Positions 30,184 to 37,998 of a stretch of DNA of 64,000 nt are shown one piece after another (positions within the stretch are counted from its first letter, which is position 1; each line of letters starts with the position of its first letter). The position numbers and the translations under genes are program-made. The notes beneath the pieces are model-generated. The model searched no databases. It worked only from the letters and a program-made list of their open reading frames with translations, and was not told where the DNA came from. Source of the stretch: Bacteroidales bacterium (GTDB taxonomy: Bacteria > Bacteroidota > Bacteroidia > Bacteroidales > UBA932); the NCBI GenBank assembly GCA_017651465.1, contig JAGCCX010000061.1, forward strand, positions 48,563 to 112,562, given 5' to 3'.

Positions 30184-31973
30184 AGCTGAAACGATTCATA
30201 CCCCTGATTATTTCGGCGGCGATATTCGTCCCGATGCTTTTCGTGCACTCCTGCGCCAACACCACGCAGGCTCCCACCGGCGGACTCAAGGATACCCTGC
30301 CGCCTCTGATCATCGACATCAATCCCCTGCCCGGCGCCGTGGGCGTGCCGGTGTCGGGAGCCAAGATCATATTCCGTTTCGACGAATATGTCACTATCAA
30401 GAATCCCAAGAACATTTTCCTTTCTCCTCCCCAGGCCAAGGCGCCGAAGGCCAGGATCAAGGACAAGTTCCTGGTGGTCCAGTTTGAAGAGCCTCTCGAT
30501 TCGAATACTACCTATACCCTTAACTTCAACAACGCCCTGGCCGACAATAACGAGGGAAATATGTTCCCCGGCTACACCTACGTGTTCTCCACCGGTCAGA
30601 CTATCGATTCCCTGCTCATCAGCGGCGTAGTTCAGGACTGCAACACCTTGCGTCCGGTCAAGGAGGCTACGGTGCTTCTGTACAAAGACCTCTCCGATTC
30701 GGCAGTGTTCCTTCACAGGCCCGACGCAGCAATCAAGACCGATGACTGGGGATACTTCTGTCTCCCCTACCTTGCCGACACCCTCTACCGCCTGTATGCC
30801 ATCAAGGACGAGAACAACAACAATATCTACGATCCCGACACCGACCTGGTAGGATTCGTGGATTCGTTGATACGTCCGGTCAAACGGGTCGTCGATACCC
30901 TTCCCGAGATGCTCAAGTACGATATGCTTGACACCCTTATGTGCGAGGCCCGTCCCAAGGACTTCAAAATACGTCTTTTCCGCGAAAGGCCCTCCAAGCA
31001 GTTCCTGATGAACAAGGCCCGCACCGACGACAGAAGCGCGTACATCACTTTTATGGCTCCGTATGTGTGGATAGATTCGTTGTGGGTGAAGGGCTTCAAG
31101 GCATCGGAGCTGATAACCCAGTTCAACGTGCTCCAGGACAGTCTGGAGATCTGGGTCAACAACCGCAAGCCCGCGCCCGACACGCTGCACCTCTTTGTCA
31201 ATTACCGCAAGACCGACTCTCTCGGAGTGCCGCGCCCCACGCTCGAGCATCTCAAGCTCACTATGCCCGAAGGCCGGAGGGTGCTCCAGAAGATGCAGCG
31301 CAAGAGCATCAAGAAAGAAGACACGACTTGCGTGTTCAAACTGACGGCCACTCCGGAGACCGTGGAGCAGAACGGAATAGAACTGGAGTTCAAGCATCCT
31401 ATTGTGTATGAGCGTTTCGACTCGCTGGACTTCCGCTACCGCAACCCCAAGCAGAAAGAGTTCAAGAGCTCCGTTACCGTCGAGCGGGATTCCGCCAACC
31501 TGAGGCGCTATATCATCAGGCCGACGGAAAAGATGCTGCCCGGCTACGAGTACACTCTCAAGGTGCCCCACCACGCCTTCCGGAACATAAACGGCTTCTA
31601 CTCCGACAGTACCGAGGTCAAAGTTTCCCTCCCTACCGACGAGAAACTCAGCATCCTCCGCACGCCGATGACCAACGTTGACCGCAAGATTATCGTGGAC
31701 TTGCTAGACGAAAGCCGCAAAAAGACTCTCCGCAGCTACATAATCGACTCGGATACAGTCCTTGATTTCCCCTACCTCCAGGAAGGCAAGTACAGCATAC
31801 GCATTACCGATGACGGCAACCGCAACACCATCGTTGATACGGGTTCCATCCTCGAGCACCGCCAGCCGGAAGCCGTGCTGTTCTTTACCGTCGGAGACAA
31901 AGACTATCTGGAAATTCCTCCCAGCGCCGAGGTTGAACAGGAAATTGACGTCAAAGCCTTGTTTGAACAATGA
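30180..31973 (+). CDS. Lipoprotein with bacterial Ig-like (Big_5/SbsA-like) domain
   Basis: Protein of 597 residues with a lipoprotein signal ending FVHSC (Cys25). The mature N-terminus has APTGGLKDTLPP, the hallmark of a Bacteroidota lipoprotein family with an Ig-like domain (residues about 45-140), followed by a carboxypeptidase-regulatory-like region (about 145-220) and a long beta-rich C-terminal part. Family members are usually surface or periplasmic and of unknown role, and they often sit near gliding or envelope genes. It overlaps the RelA-like gene and the next barrel gene by 4 bases each. Confidence 0.85.
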   Translation: MKLKRFIPLIISAAIFVPMLFVHSCANTTQAPTGGLKDTLPPLIIDINPLPGAVGVPVSGAKIIFRFDEYVTIKNPKNIFLSPPQAKAPKARIKDKFLVVQFEEPLDSNTTYTLNFNNALADNNEGNMFPGYTYVFSTGQTIDSLLISGVVQDCNTLRPVKEATVLLYKDLSDSAVFLHRPDAAIKTDDWGYFCLPYLADTLYRLYAIKDENNNNIYDPDTDLVGFVDSLIRPVKRVVDTLPEMLKYDMLDTLMCEARPKDFKIRLFRERPSKQFLMNKARTDDRSAYITFMAPYVWIDSLWVKGFKASELITQFNVLQDSLEIWVNNRKPAPDTLHLFVNYRKTDSLGVPRPTLEHLKLTMPEGRRVLQKMQRKSIKKEDTTCVFKLTATPETVEQNGIELEFKHPIVYERFDSLDFRYRNPKQKEFKSSVTVERDSANLRRYIIRPTEKMLPGYEYTLKVPHHAFRNINGFYSDSTEVKVSLPTDEKLSILRTPMTNVDRKIIVDLLDESRKKTLRSYIIDSDTVLDFPYLQEGKYSIRITDDGNRNTIVDTGSILEHRQPEAVLFFTVGDKDYLEIPPSAEVEQEIDVKALFEQ

Positions 31974-32827
31974 AAAAACTGATCCTGCTCTGCTCGTTCC
32001 TGCTCTGCGCCGCTCTCCTTCGGGCTCAGACCGATACACTGGTATTCACCGACGAATACCTCGACACGGTCGTTCTCCGGAGGGCAGAGACGATAAACGA
32101 CTATCATATGATAGGCGTCAATTACGGCGTCACATTCTCGACGGTTTATTTCAACCCCGACAAAATGGGTACGGATTTCCGTTTCAATCCTACTTATTTT
32201 TCCATAATGTACACCCACTACGAGAAGATGTTCAATTATATGCCCTACTTCGGCATAACCCTGGGCTTCTCCTATTCGCACGAAGGGTGTACTTTCCGCG
32301 ACAATCCCGAGACGGGCTTCCCTATGGGCTATATCGACGGAGCTACGGATGTTTCCATCACCACGATGGAGGTGCCCGCTATGATGCATTTCCACGTGGA
32401 CGCCGCTCCTACCAAGATTATGGCGAATCTTGGCGGGTATGTTGGCTACAGGACACAGATCGAGCGCAGCGGAGTATATATGGATGCCGAGTACGCAAAC
32501 AAATTCCGCGACTACGAATACCGCTTCGACTATGGTATTGTGGGCGGGGCCGGAATCGCCTTTATGATAGATCCTGTCGAACTCCACCTCAATATCCTTG
32601 CCCGGTGGAGTATGCAGAACCTGTATGAACCGGACTATTACAACGAGGTCTTCCATCCCTATAATACCTATTATTACCGTTATGCCAATCCCATTGACAT
32701 TTCGGTTACGGCGGGCATTTATTTCCAGCTGACCAAGCGCACGGGCAAGACCAGCAAACAACTTAAGAAAGAAGCCAGGGACATCGTGTATGGAACGATT
32801 GACAACACTCCAAGTCAAGATAGGTGA
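31970..32827 (+). CDS. Outer membrane beta-barrel protein
   Basis: Protein of 285 residues with a signal peptide cleaved near LLRAQ. The body shows alternating strands rich in Tyr, Phe and Asp, typical of small barrels (porT/OMP_b-brl families). The C-terminal 25 residues are basic and hydrophilic, perhaps because the last 38 bases also encode the start of ispG. The preceding Ig-like lipoprotein overlaps it by 4 bases, which suggests that the two work together in the envelope. Confidence 0.75.
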   Translation: MKKLILLCSFLLCAALLRAQTDTLVFTDEYLDTVVLRRAETINDYHMIGVNYGVTFSTVYFNPDKMGTDFRFNPTYFSIMYTHYEKMFNYMPYFGITLGFSYSHEGCTFRDNPETGFPMGYIDGATDVSITTMEVPAMMHFHVDAAPTKIMANLGGYVGYRTQIERSGVYMDAEYANKFRDYEYRFDYGIVGGAGIAFMIDPVELHLNILARWSMQNLYEPDYYNEVFHPYNTYYYRYANPIDISVTAGIYFQLTKRTGKTSKQLKKEARDIVYGTIDNTPSQDR

Positions 32828-34028
32828 CGCTTTGGTGATAGGCGGAGGAGCGCCGGTGGTGGTGCAGACTATGTGCAACACCCATACCTCCGACGTGCAG
32901 GCAACGGTTGCCCAGTGCCTTGAACTCTCTGCCGCCGGGGCGCAGATGATACGCATTACAGTGCCCGGCTTGCAGGACGTCGCCTCCCTCAAGGCAATCC
33001 ACGCCATCCTTCGTGAAAAAGGCTGCCGGGTACCTCTTGTAGCCGACATTCATTTCTCTGCCGATACGGCCATTGCCTGCGCCGGAGTGGTGGAAAAAGT
33101 GCGGATCAATCCGGGAAATTTCCATCCCGACCACCAGAAGGCACGCAGCAAGTTTGCCGAATTCCTCGAGGTCTGCAAGGCCAACGGCACCGCTGTCCGG
33201 GTGGGCCTGAATCACGGCTCCCTGGGAAAGTATATTACCGAACTTTACGGCAATACGCCTTTTGCGATGGCCAAGGCCGCGATGGAATGGCTGGATATGT
33301 GCGCCGATGCATCTTTTTTCAACGTCGTAGTATCGCTCAAGGCATCTAACACTGTGGTTATGGTGCAAGCCTACCGCGAGCTGGTCAAGCTTATGAAAGA
33401 GCGCAAGCTCGTTTTCCCTCTCCACCTCGGAGTGACCGAAGCCGGAAACGGCGATGCTGGAAGGATAAAGTCCTGCGTGGGCATTGCCTCTCTTTTGCGC
33501 GAAGGCATAGGCGACACCGTGCGTGTCTCCCTGACGGAACCACCTGTAAATGAGCTTCCGGTAGCGCGTCACATAGTGGATTATTTCAGCCGTCCCCAAG
33601 GCTTCGAGCCCGACCCCGTGCTGGATGCGGCAATCCAGTGGGGGCCGCGTCTTTTGGACCGCGAAATAGACACCATCCCCTCCGAAGCCGGGCTTAGCCC
33701 CTACCTCGAAGACGAGATAATGCAGGCCTCAAGGCGTCGCTTCTACCGTCCGGAGTATATCGCCTGCCCCGGGTGCGGCCGCACTATGTACCGCCTGGAA
33801 GAGACGTTCGAGGAGGTCAAACGACGCACCGCCCACCTGAAAGGAATGGTAATAGCCGTGATGGGATGCATCGTAAACGGCCCCGGCGAGATGGCGGACG
33901 CCGACTGGGGCTATGTGGGAGAAGGAGGCGGCAGAGTGTCCATCTACCATAACGGGCAGAGGGTACTTGCCCATATCCCCGACAATGAGGCCATAGACAA
34001 GCTTCTGGATCTGATAGAAAAAAACTGA
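32790..34028 (+). CDS. ispG: 4-hydroxy-3-methylbut-2-enyl diphosphate synthase
   Basis: Protein of 412 residues in the MEP isoprenoid pathway. The barrel carries VRVGLNHGSLGKYI and LHLGVTEAGNGDAGRIKS, blocks typical of the Bacteroidota and plant type; the iron-sulfur part has CPGCGRT and CIVNGPGE, providing three Cys plus the conserved Glu. Relatives in Bacteroidota are usually about 600 residues because of an extra domain between the barrel and cluster domain; here only some 60 residues are found there. The start overlaps the preceding gene by 38 bases. Confidence 0.93.
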   Translation: MERLTTLQVKIGDALVIGGGAPVVVQTMCNTHTSDVQATVAQCLELSAAGAQMIRITVPGLQDVASLKAIHAILREKGCRVPLVADIHFSADTAIACAGVVEKVRINPGNFHPDHQKARSKFAEFLEVCKANGTAVRVGLNHGSLGKYITELYGNTPFAMAKAAMEWLDMCADASFFNVVVSLKASNTVVMVQAYRELVKLMKERKLVFPLHLGVTEAGNGDAGRIKSCVGIASLLREGIGDTVRVSLTEPPVNELPVARHIVDYFSRPQGFEPDPVLDAAIQWGPRLLDREIDTIPSEAGLSPYLEDEIMQASRRRFYRPEYIACPGCGRTMYRLEETFEEVKRRTAHLKGMVIAVMGCIVNGPGEMADADWGYVGEGGGRVSIYHNGQRVLAHIPDNEAIDKLLDLIEKN

Positions 34029-35216
34029 TTACTCTACGTATAGCAGTAGTCCCTTGAGGTATTCTCCCTCGGGGTGATATATGCTCACCGGATGGTCCCC
34101 GCCCTGACACAGGCGGTCCACTATCCTCACGCTCCTGCCGGTCTGGGCAGCTGCGCTGAACACAAGCTGGGCGAATGTTATCTTGTCCACCACCTGCGAG
34201 CAACTGAAAGTAAAGACGAGCCCTCCGGGCGACACCCTTGAAATTGCTGCCGCATTAAGCCTCTGATATGCGCGGAGGGCGTTGTTCAGCGCCCCGCGGT
34301 GCTTTGCGAATGCAGGCGGATCGACAATGATAAGGTCGTACTTCCCTTCCGGAGTCGCGGAAAGGAAATCTATCGCATCGGTACAAAATGAATTATGCCT
34401 GTCCGCCTTGCCTGTAAGCGCAACATTCCTGTCCACGAGCGCCATTGCCTTGGCGGAAGAATCGACGCTGTCAACCTGCGCGGCGCCTCCTTCGAGGGCG
34501 TAGATGCTGAAGCCGCCGGTATAACAGAAAAGATTGAGGACGCGGCGTCCGGGAGCATATTTGCCCACCAGGTAACGGTTGTCTCTCTGGTCGAGGAAGA
34601 AGCCGGTCTTCTGGCCCTCTTCCCAGTTGACCATAAAAGAATGCCCGTTTTCGAGCACGCAAGTCTCGGCTCCCGCAAACGAGGGCGCTTGATACAAGTA
34701 ACCGTCAACGAGTTCCAGACCGGCCTTGAAGGGTGCGGTAGATGAACTCTTGTCGTAAACGGCTTTCAGCGAATCGCCGAATACTGCCTGAAGAGCCTCG
34801 CAGATGCTTTTCTTGGCACGGAACATTCCAACGCTGTGTGCCTGAAGCACGCAAACGCCGTCGTACCAGTCTATTATAAGCCCGGGAAGACCGTCTCCCT
34901 CACCGTGGACAAGCCGGAAGCAGTTTGTCTGAGGGGACGGCAGTCCTAGCGCCTCCCGCTCCAGGCGGGCTCGCTCGATGGCAATCGTCCAAAAATCAGG
35001 AGAAAGCGGGTCGCCGGAAAAGCTCAGCACCCTTACGGCGATCGAGCCTATTTGGTAATGGCCCGATGCCAGGAACTCCCCCTCTGCGCTATGTACGGCA
35101 ACTATGTCCCCCTCGTGCGGGTGACCCTGTATCTGAGCTATGGCACCTGAAAACACCCAGGGGTGGAAGCGGCGCAGCGACTCATCCCTGCCCTTCTTCA
35201 GTATTACTTTTATCAT
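34029..35216 (-). CDS. Class I SAM-dependent rRNA methyltransferase, RlmI-like
   Basis: Protein of 395 residues. It has an N-terminal PUA-like domain (residues 1-75) with RRFHPWVFSGAI, a small middle domain and a Rossmann methyltransferase with VLNLFCYTGGFSIYAL (SAM binding) and the catalytic-type DPPAFAKHRG. RlmI methylates C5 of a cytosine in 23S rRNA; the exact site here is not certain. The first 35 bases overlap the end of the exonuclease gene. It is convergent with ispG and their stop codons abut with no gap. Confidence 0.9.
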   Translation of the reverse strand: MIKVILKKGRDESLRRFHPWVFSGAIAQIQGHPHEGDIVAVHSAEGEFLASGHYQIGSIAVRVLSFSGDPLSPDFWTIAIERARLEREALGLPSPQTNCFRLVHGEGDGLPGLIIDWYDGVCVLQAHSVGMFRAKKSICEALQAVFGDSLKAVYDKSSSTAPFKAGLELVDGYLYQAPSFAGAETCVLENGHSFMVNWEEGQKTGFFLDQRDNRYLVGKYAPGRRVLNLFCYTGGFSIYALEGGAAQVDSVDSSAKAMALVDRNVALTGKADRHNSFCTDAIDFLSATPEGKYDLIIVDPPAFAKHRGALNNALRAYQRLNAAAISRVSPGGLVFTFSCSQVVDKITFAQLVFSAAAQTGRSVRIVDRLCQGGDHPVSIYHPEGEYLKGLLLYVE

Positions 35217-35949
35217 TTGCCTTCTTTTTCTTGCGACGTGACTTGCGGCGCTTCGACGTGTGGGCTCTTGCCTTTTCGGCCGCTATGTTGGCCTCTTTGC
35301 GGGCAACGGCCTGCTCGTGCGCCAGCCTTTCCTGCGGAGGCATCATCTCTTCGGGAGTGAGAGGATGCTTTTCGCTCTCCAGGAGCTTGAGGTACATTTC
35401 CCGGCAAACCCAGGCGTCGGTAGCTGCATACCTGCACTGGGACGGGCTCAGCACAGGGGCCTCCCAGTTGGAAAGCTGCTGGGCCTTGGAGATACGGCAG
35501 CTGAGGATATTGGCCGCAAGCTTCTTGACGCTCTTGTCACGTATTCCCCACTCCCAGGCTATCTTCTGCAGGTCCACGAACCCTGCGGCCTGGAACTTGT
35601 TCAGGCGCTGGAGCCCCCGCACATCGTCCAGTGAGGCTGCGCCCACCTTGATGATCTTGCTGTTAGAAAGCAGATTGCAGAGCGAGCGGCGCATTCCAAG
35701 CAGCTGGACCCTGAATAGAAATGCTTTCTGGGGGCCGGCCAGCTGCAGCAGGGCTACTCCGTGGCTGTGCTCGCCGGGCGAGAACGTCGGGCGGCTCTCT
35801 GTATCGAAGCCCAGAATTTTCTGTCTCCGGAGGTATAATATGGCCCGTTCGTAGTCGAGCCCGGGTTTATCTATTACTTTTATCTCTCCGGGAAAGCTGC
35901 CCAGGGGCATCTGTTCAATCTCTCCCTGCTCTACAGTAATCTTAAACAT
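35182..35949 (-). CDS. 3'-5' exonuclease (DEDD, RNase D-like) with a basic tail
   Basis: Protein of 255 residues. GFDTES at about 47-52 supplies the first Asp and Glu of the DEDD site, LLSNSKIIKVGAASLDDV the second Asp region, and YAATDAWVCREMY the final Tyr-Asp pattern, as in RNase D-like enzymes. After residue 195 come a charged helix and a Lys/Arg-rich tail (KRRKSRRKKKK) that may bind nucleic acid. Part of the tail is encoded in the 35-base overlap with the methyltransferase gene, which suggests coupled roles in RNA maturation (inference). Confidence 0.85.
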   Translation of the reverse strand: MFKITVEQGEIEQMPLGSFPGEIKVIDKPGLDYERAILYLRRQKILGFDTESRPTFSPGEHSHGVALLQLAGPQKAFLFRVQLLGMRRSLCNLLSNSKIIKVGAASLDDVRGLQRLNKFQAAGFVDLQKIAWEWGIRDKSVKKLAANILSCRISKAQQLSNWEAPVLSPSQCRYAATDAWVCREMYLKLLESEKHPLTPEEMMPPQERLAHEQAVARKEANIAAEKARAHTSKRRKSRRKKKKANDKSNTEEGQG

Positions 35950-37042
35950 TCTCGCTAGGAATCAACAGGAACTCTTGAGCTTCTCGGCCGGGCAAAGGCT
36001 TGATAGTGTAGAACTTTAGTTCGGGCAGCGCTATACGGTGCGTAAAGAGGCTGAGCTTCCTCATCGTCAGGTAGCACTCGTGCATCGTAAGATCGGAGCT
36101 GCAGAAAATGGTAAAGTCAGGCGAAATCATCTTGCCGTAGCGCATCGACTCTTCTTTGTGGAAGTCGCGTATGAGCGAGAGTTCGTCCATCAGTGCCTGC
36201 CTGTCCACGCTCCAGTCGTCCACCAGCAGTACGTCGAGAGGCGCGGTATTACCCGATTCGGCATATTTGTCAAGGAATCCGGCAAGTATCTGGCCTTCGG
36301 AGCTTGGAGTGGCGGCCTCAAAATAACTGGTGCCCATTATGGAATACTCGGCCACCTTCTCCTCGAACACCGACTTGTAAACCCCGGTGCCGATGTATAG
36401 GGAGTCGCACATAAGGCCGACGTTGAAATACTTCTTCTCACCTGCGAAGGCCGACTTGGCCAGCAGCTCCAAAGGCGAAACCACCGGCACGTTGCAGGAA
36501 GTAAGGGAGAAGAGCGTATCGACGTCGAATTTGCCGCAGTAAAGCATCCAGGGGTCTGCGAGGACTATGATCTTGGCGGGAGCCTTGGACTTGTTGCCCT
36601 CAATGTCGTAGATGCTGATACTGCACTTTTCTTTCAAGGCGGCAAGCGCGGTGCGCACTGTCACCTCCCTCATAGCGGCGCCGCCGTTGGATGCCACGAA
36701 GTCGCCGTAGGGGGCAAATGCCTCATCGGCCGCAAGGGCTATGGTCTCTCCGGAAAAATCCTTGAGACCGTCGCTGAAGAAGCGGGCGCGCACGTTGTCA
36801 AAATCGTCGCAGTCACGGAAGCTGTTCCCGATCAAGGTGCATACCTGGGGCGAGCCGGCAACGAAAATGCTGCCCGACGAAGGTATCTTGGCGAACGAAG
36901 ACAACAAGACGTGATCCGGCGAGTCGGCGCTTGCGGCTATGTGTTCTACCAGGGGAATGGTTTCTCTACCATTCTGAACCGGTCCCGTGCAAGAGGCGGC
37001 TGCAAGCAATATAAGAAGGCAGGTGCTGAATGTTCTGCTCAT
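35942..37042 (-). CDS. Lipoprotein of unknown function
   Basis: Protein of 366 residues with a lipoprotein signal (LLAAASC, Cys18). I do not recognise a family. The mature protein is alpha/beta with recurring hydrophobic strands such as KIIVLADPWML and LDVLLVDDWSVD, which looks like a periplasmic-binding-protein type of fold, and it contains a Thr-Ser-Tyr-Phe region around residue 243. It is first of a three-gene operon with the exonuclease and RlmI-like genes (8-base overlap). Its promoter is probably the -7 box at 37063-37070. Confidence 0.7.
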   Translation of the reverse strand: MSRTFSTCLLILLAAASCTGPVQNGRETIPLVEHIAASADSPDHVLLSSFAKIPSSGSIFVAGSPQVCTLIGNSFRDCDDFDNVRARFFSDGLKDFSGETIALAADEAFAPYGDFVASNGGAAMREVTVRTALAALKEKCSISIYDIEGNKSKAPAKIIVLADPWMLYCGKFDVDTLFSLTSCNVPVVSPLELLAKSAFAGEKKYFNVGLMCDSLYIGTGVYKSVFEEKVAEYSIMGTSYFEAATPSSEGQILAGFLDKYAESGNTAPLDVLLVDDWSVDRQALMDELSLIRDFHKEESMRYGKMISPDFTIFCSSDLTMHECYLTMRKLSLFTHRIALPELKFYTIKPLPGREAQEFLLIPSENV

Positions 37043-37062
37043 AAAGATTCTTTTTAAGAATA

Positions 37063-37070
37063 CAAAAATA
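37063..37070 (-). promoter_or_regulatory. -7 box for the lipoprotein-exonuclease-rlmI operon
   Basis: Minus strand TATTTTTG, an exact TAnnTTTG match, 21 bases before the start codon at 37042. Confidence 0.5.
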
Positions 37071-37081
37071 CAAAAAATCCA

Positions 37082-37089
37082 TATCTTTG
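37082..37089 (+). promoter_or_regulatory. -7 box for the cation efflux gene
   Basis: TATCTTTG, an exact TAnnTTTG match, 22 bases before the ATG at 37111. No -33 element was evident. Confidence 0.5.
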
Positions 37090-37110
37090 CACACTTTGAA
37101 TTGTTTTCTT

Positions 37111-37998
37111 ATGGGACACGATCACAATCACCATCATCACCACCTCGAATCCATCACCGGGGATCTGAAAAAAATATACATCTGCGCCATCGTTCTCAAT
37201 GCTCTGTTCGTGGCTTTTGAAGCGTGGATGGGCTTTCATTCCGGATCGCTTTCACTCGTTTCGGATGCAGGCCACAAACTGGTGGACGTTTTTTCGCTGT
37301 GCCTGACCCTCTTTGCCTTCATTCTGGCCTCCAGCCGCCCCGGCAAGCATTTCACTTTCGGTTTCCGTAAGCTCACGGTGCTCATTTCACTGCTGAACGC
37401 CATATTCGTCGTCATCATAGCCGGTTCCATCATCTATGAGAGCATCGAGAAAATGCTCGATCCCTCCTCGCTTACTCCCGACGGCACAGCCATAAGCATT
37501 ACCGCGGCCGTGGGAATCGTCATCAACGCCTTGTCGGTAACGCTTCTTTCGTACAAACGGAGGCACGACGTGAACACCCGCGGAGCCTTCATTCATATGC
37601 TCACCGACTGCCTGCTGTCGATAGGCGTGGTGATTGCCGGATTCATCATTAAGTGGACAGGATTCGTGATGCTCGACCCTATCGTGAGCCTCTGCATCGC
37701 AGGATTTGTCCTGGCCAATATACTTGGAGTGCTGATAGAGAGCTTCAAGATGAGCATCGACGCCGTTCCGGAACGTATCGATGCCGAAAAGATTATGTCG
37801 TCCATCTCTTCGGTCCAGGGGGTGAAAGAGGTTAAGGACCTCCACATCTGGCCTGTCAGCACCACCGAAACGGCGCTCACCGCAAGACTGGTCATAGACG
37901 ATCCTTCACGCTTAGCCGACATCACCGCCCGGGTGAAAGAACAAGTCAAGGCCGGCGGAGTTGACGACTCCACCATTGAGATCCAGTTGCAGCAGTAA
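37111..37998 (+). CDS. Cation diffusion facilitator (zinc-type) efflux transporter
   Basis: Protein of 295 residues with six membrane helices and a C-terminal cytosolic ferredoxin-like domain. The start MGHDHNHHHHH gives a His-rich metal-binding N-terminus. The transport site is seen as DAGHKLVD in helix 2 and HMLTDCLL in helix 5, the HxxxD pairs of zinc and cobalt exporters. It removes Zn(II) or similar ions from the cytosol by proton exchange. The start at 37111 is preferred over an in-frame codon at 37087, which overlaps the -7 box. The stop abuts the convergent C10 protease gene. Confidence 0.92.
   Translation: MGHDHNHHHHHLESITGDLKKIYICAIVLNALFVAFEAWMGFHSGSLSLVSDAGHKLVDVFSLCLTLFAFILASSRPGKHFTFGFRKLTVLISLLNAIFVVIIAGSIIYESIEKMLDPSSLTPDGTAISITAAVGIVINALSVTLLSYKRRHDVNTRGAFIHMLTDCLLSIGVVIAGFIIKWTGFVMLDPIVSLCIAGFVLANILGVLIESFKMSIDAVPERIDAEKIMSSISSVQGVKEVKDLHIWPVSTTETALTARLVIDDPSRLADITARVKEQVKAGGVDDSTIEIQLQQ

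Noticed and set aside
30099-31574. A 491-codon open frame antisense to the Ig-like lipoprotein gene
   Set aside because: Shadow of a real gene with signal peptide and family motif on the other strand.
32391-32406. Possible parS-like site around CCACGTGG
   Set aside because: Only the central part fits; the flanks do not match a parS palindrome and it lies inside a coding gene far from parB.
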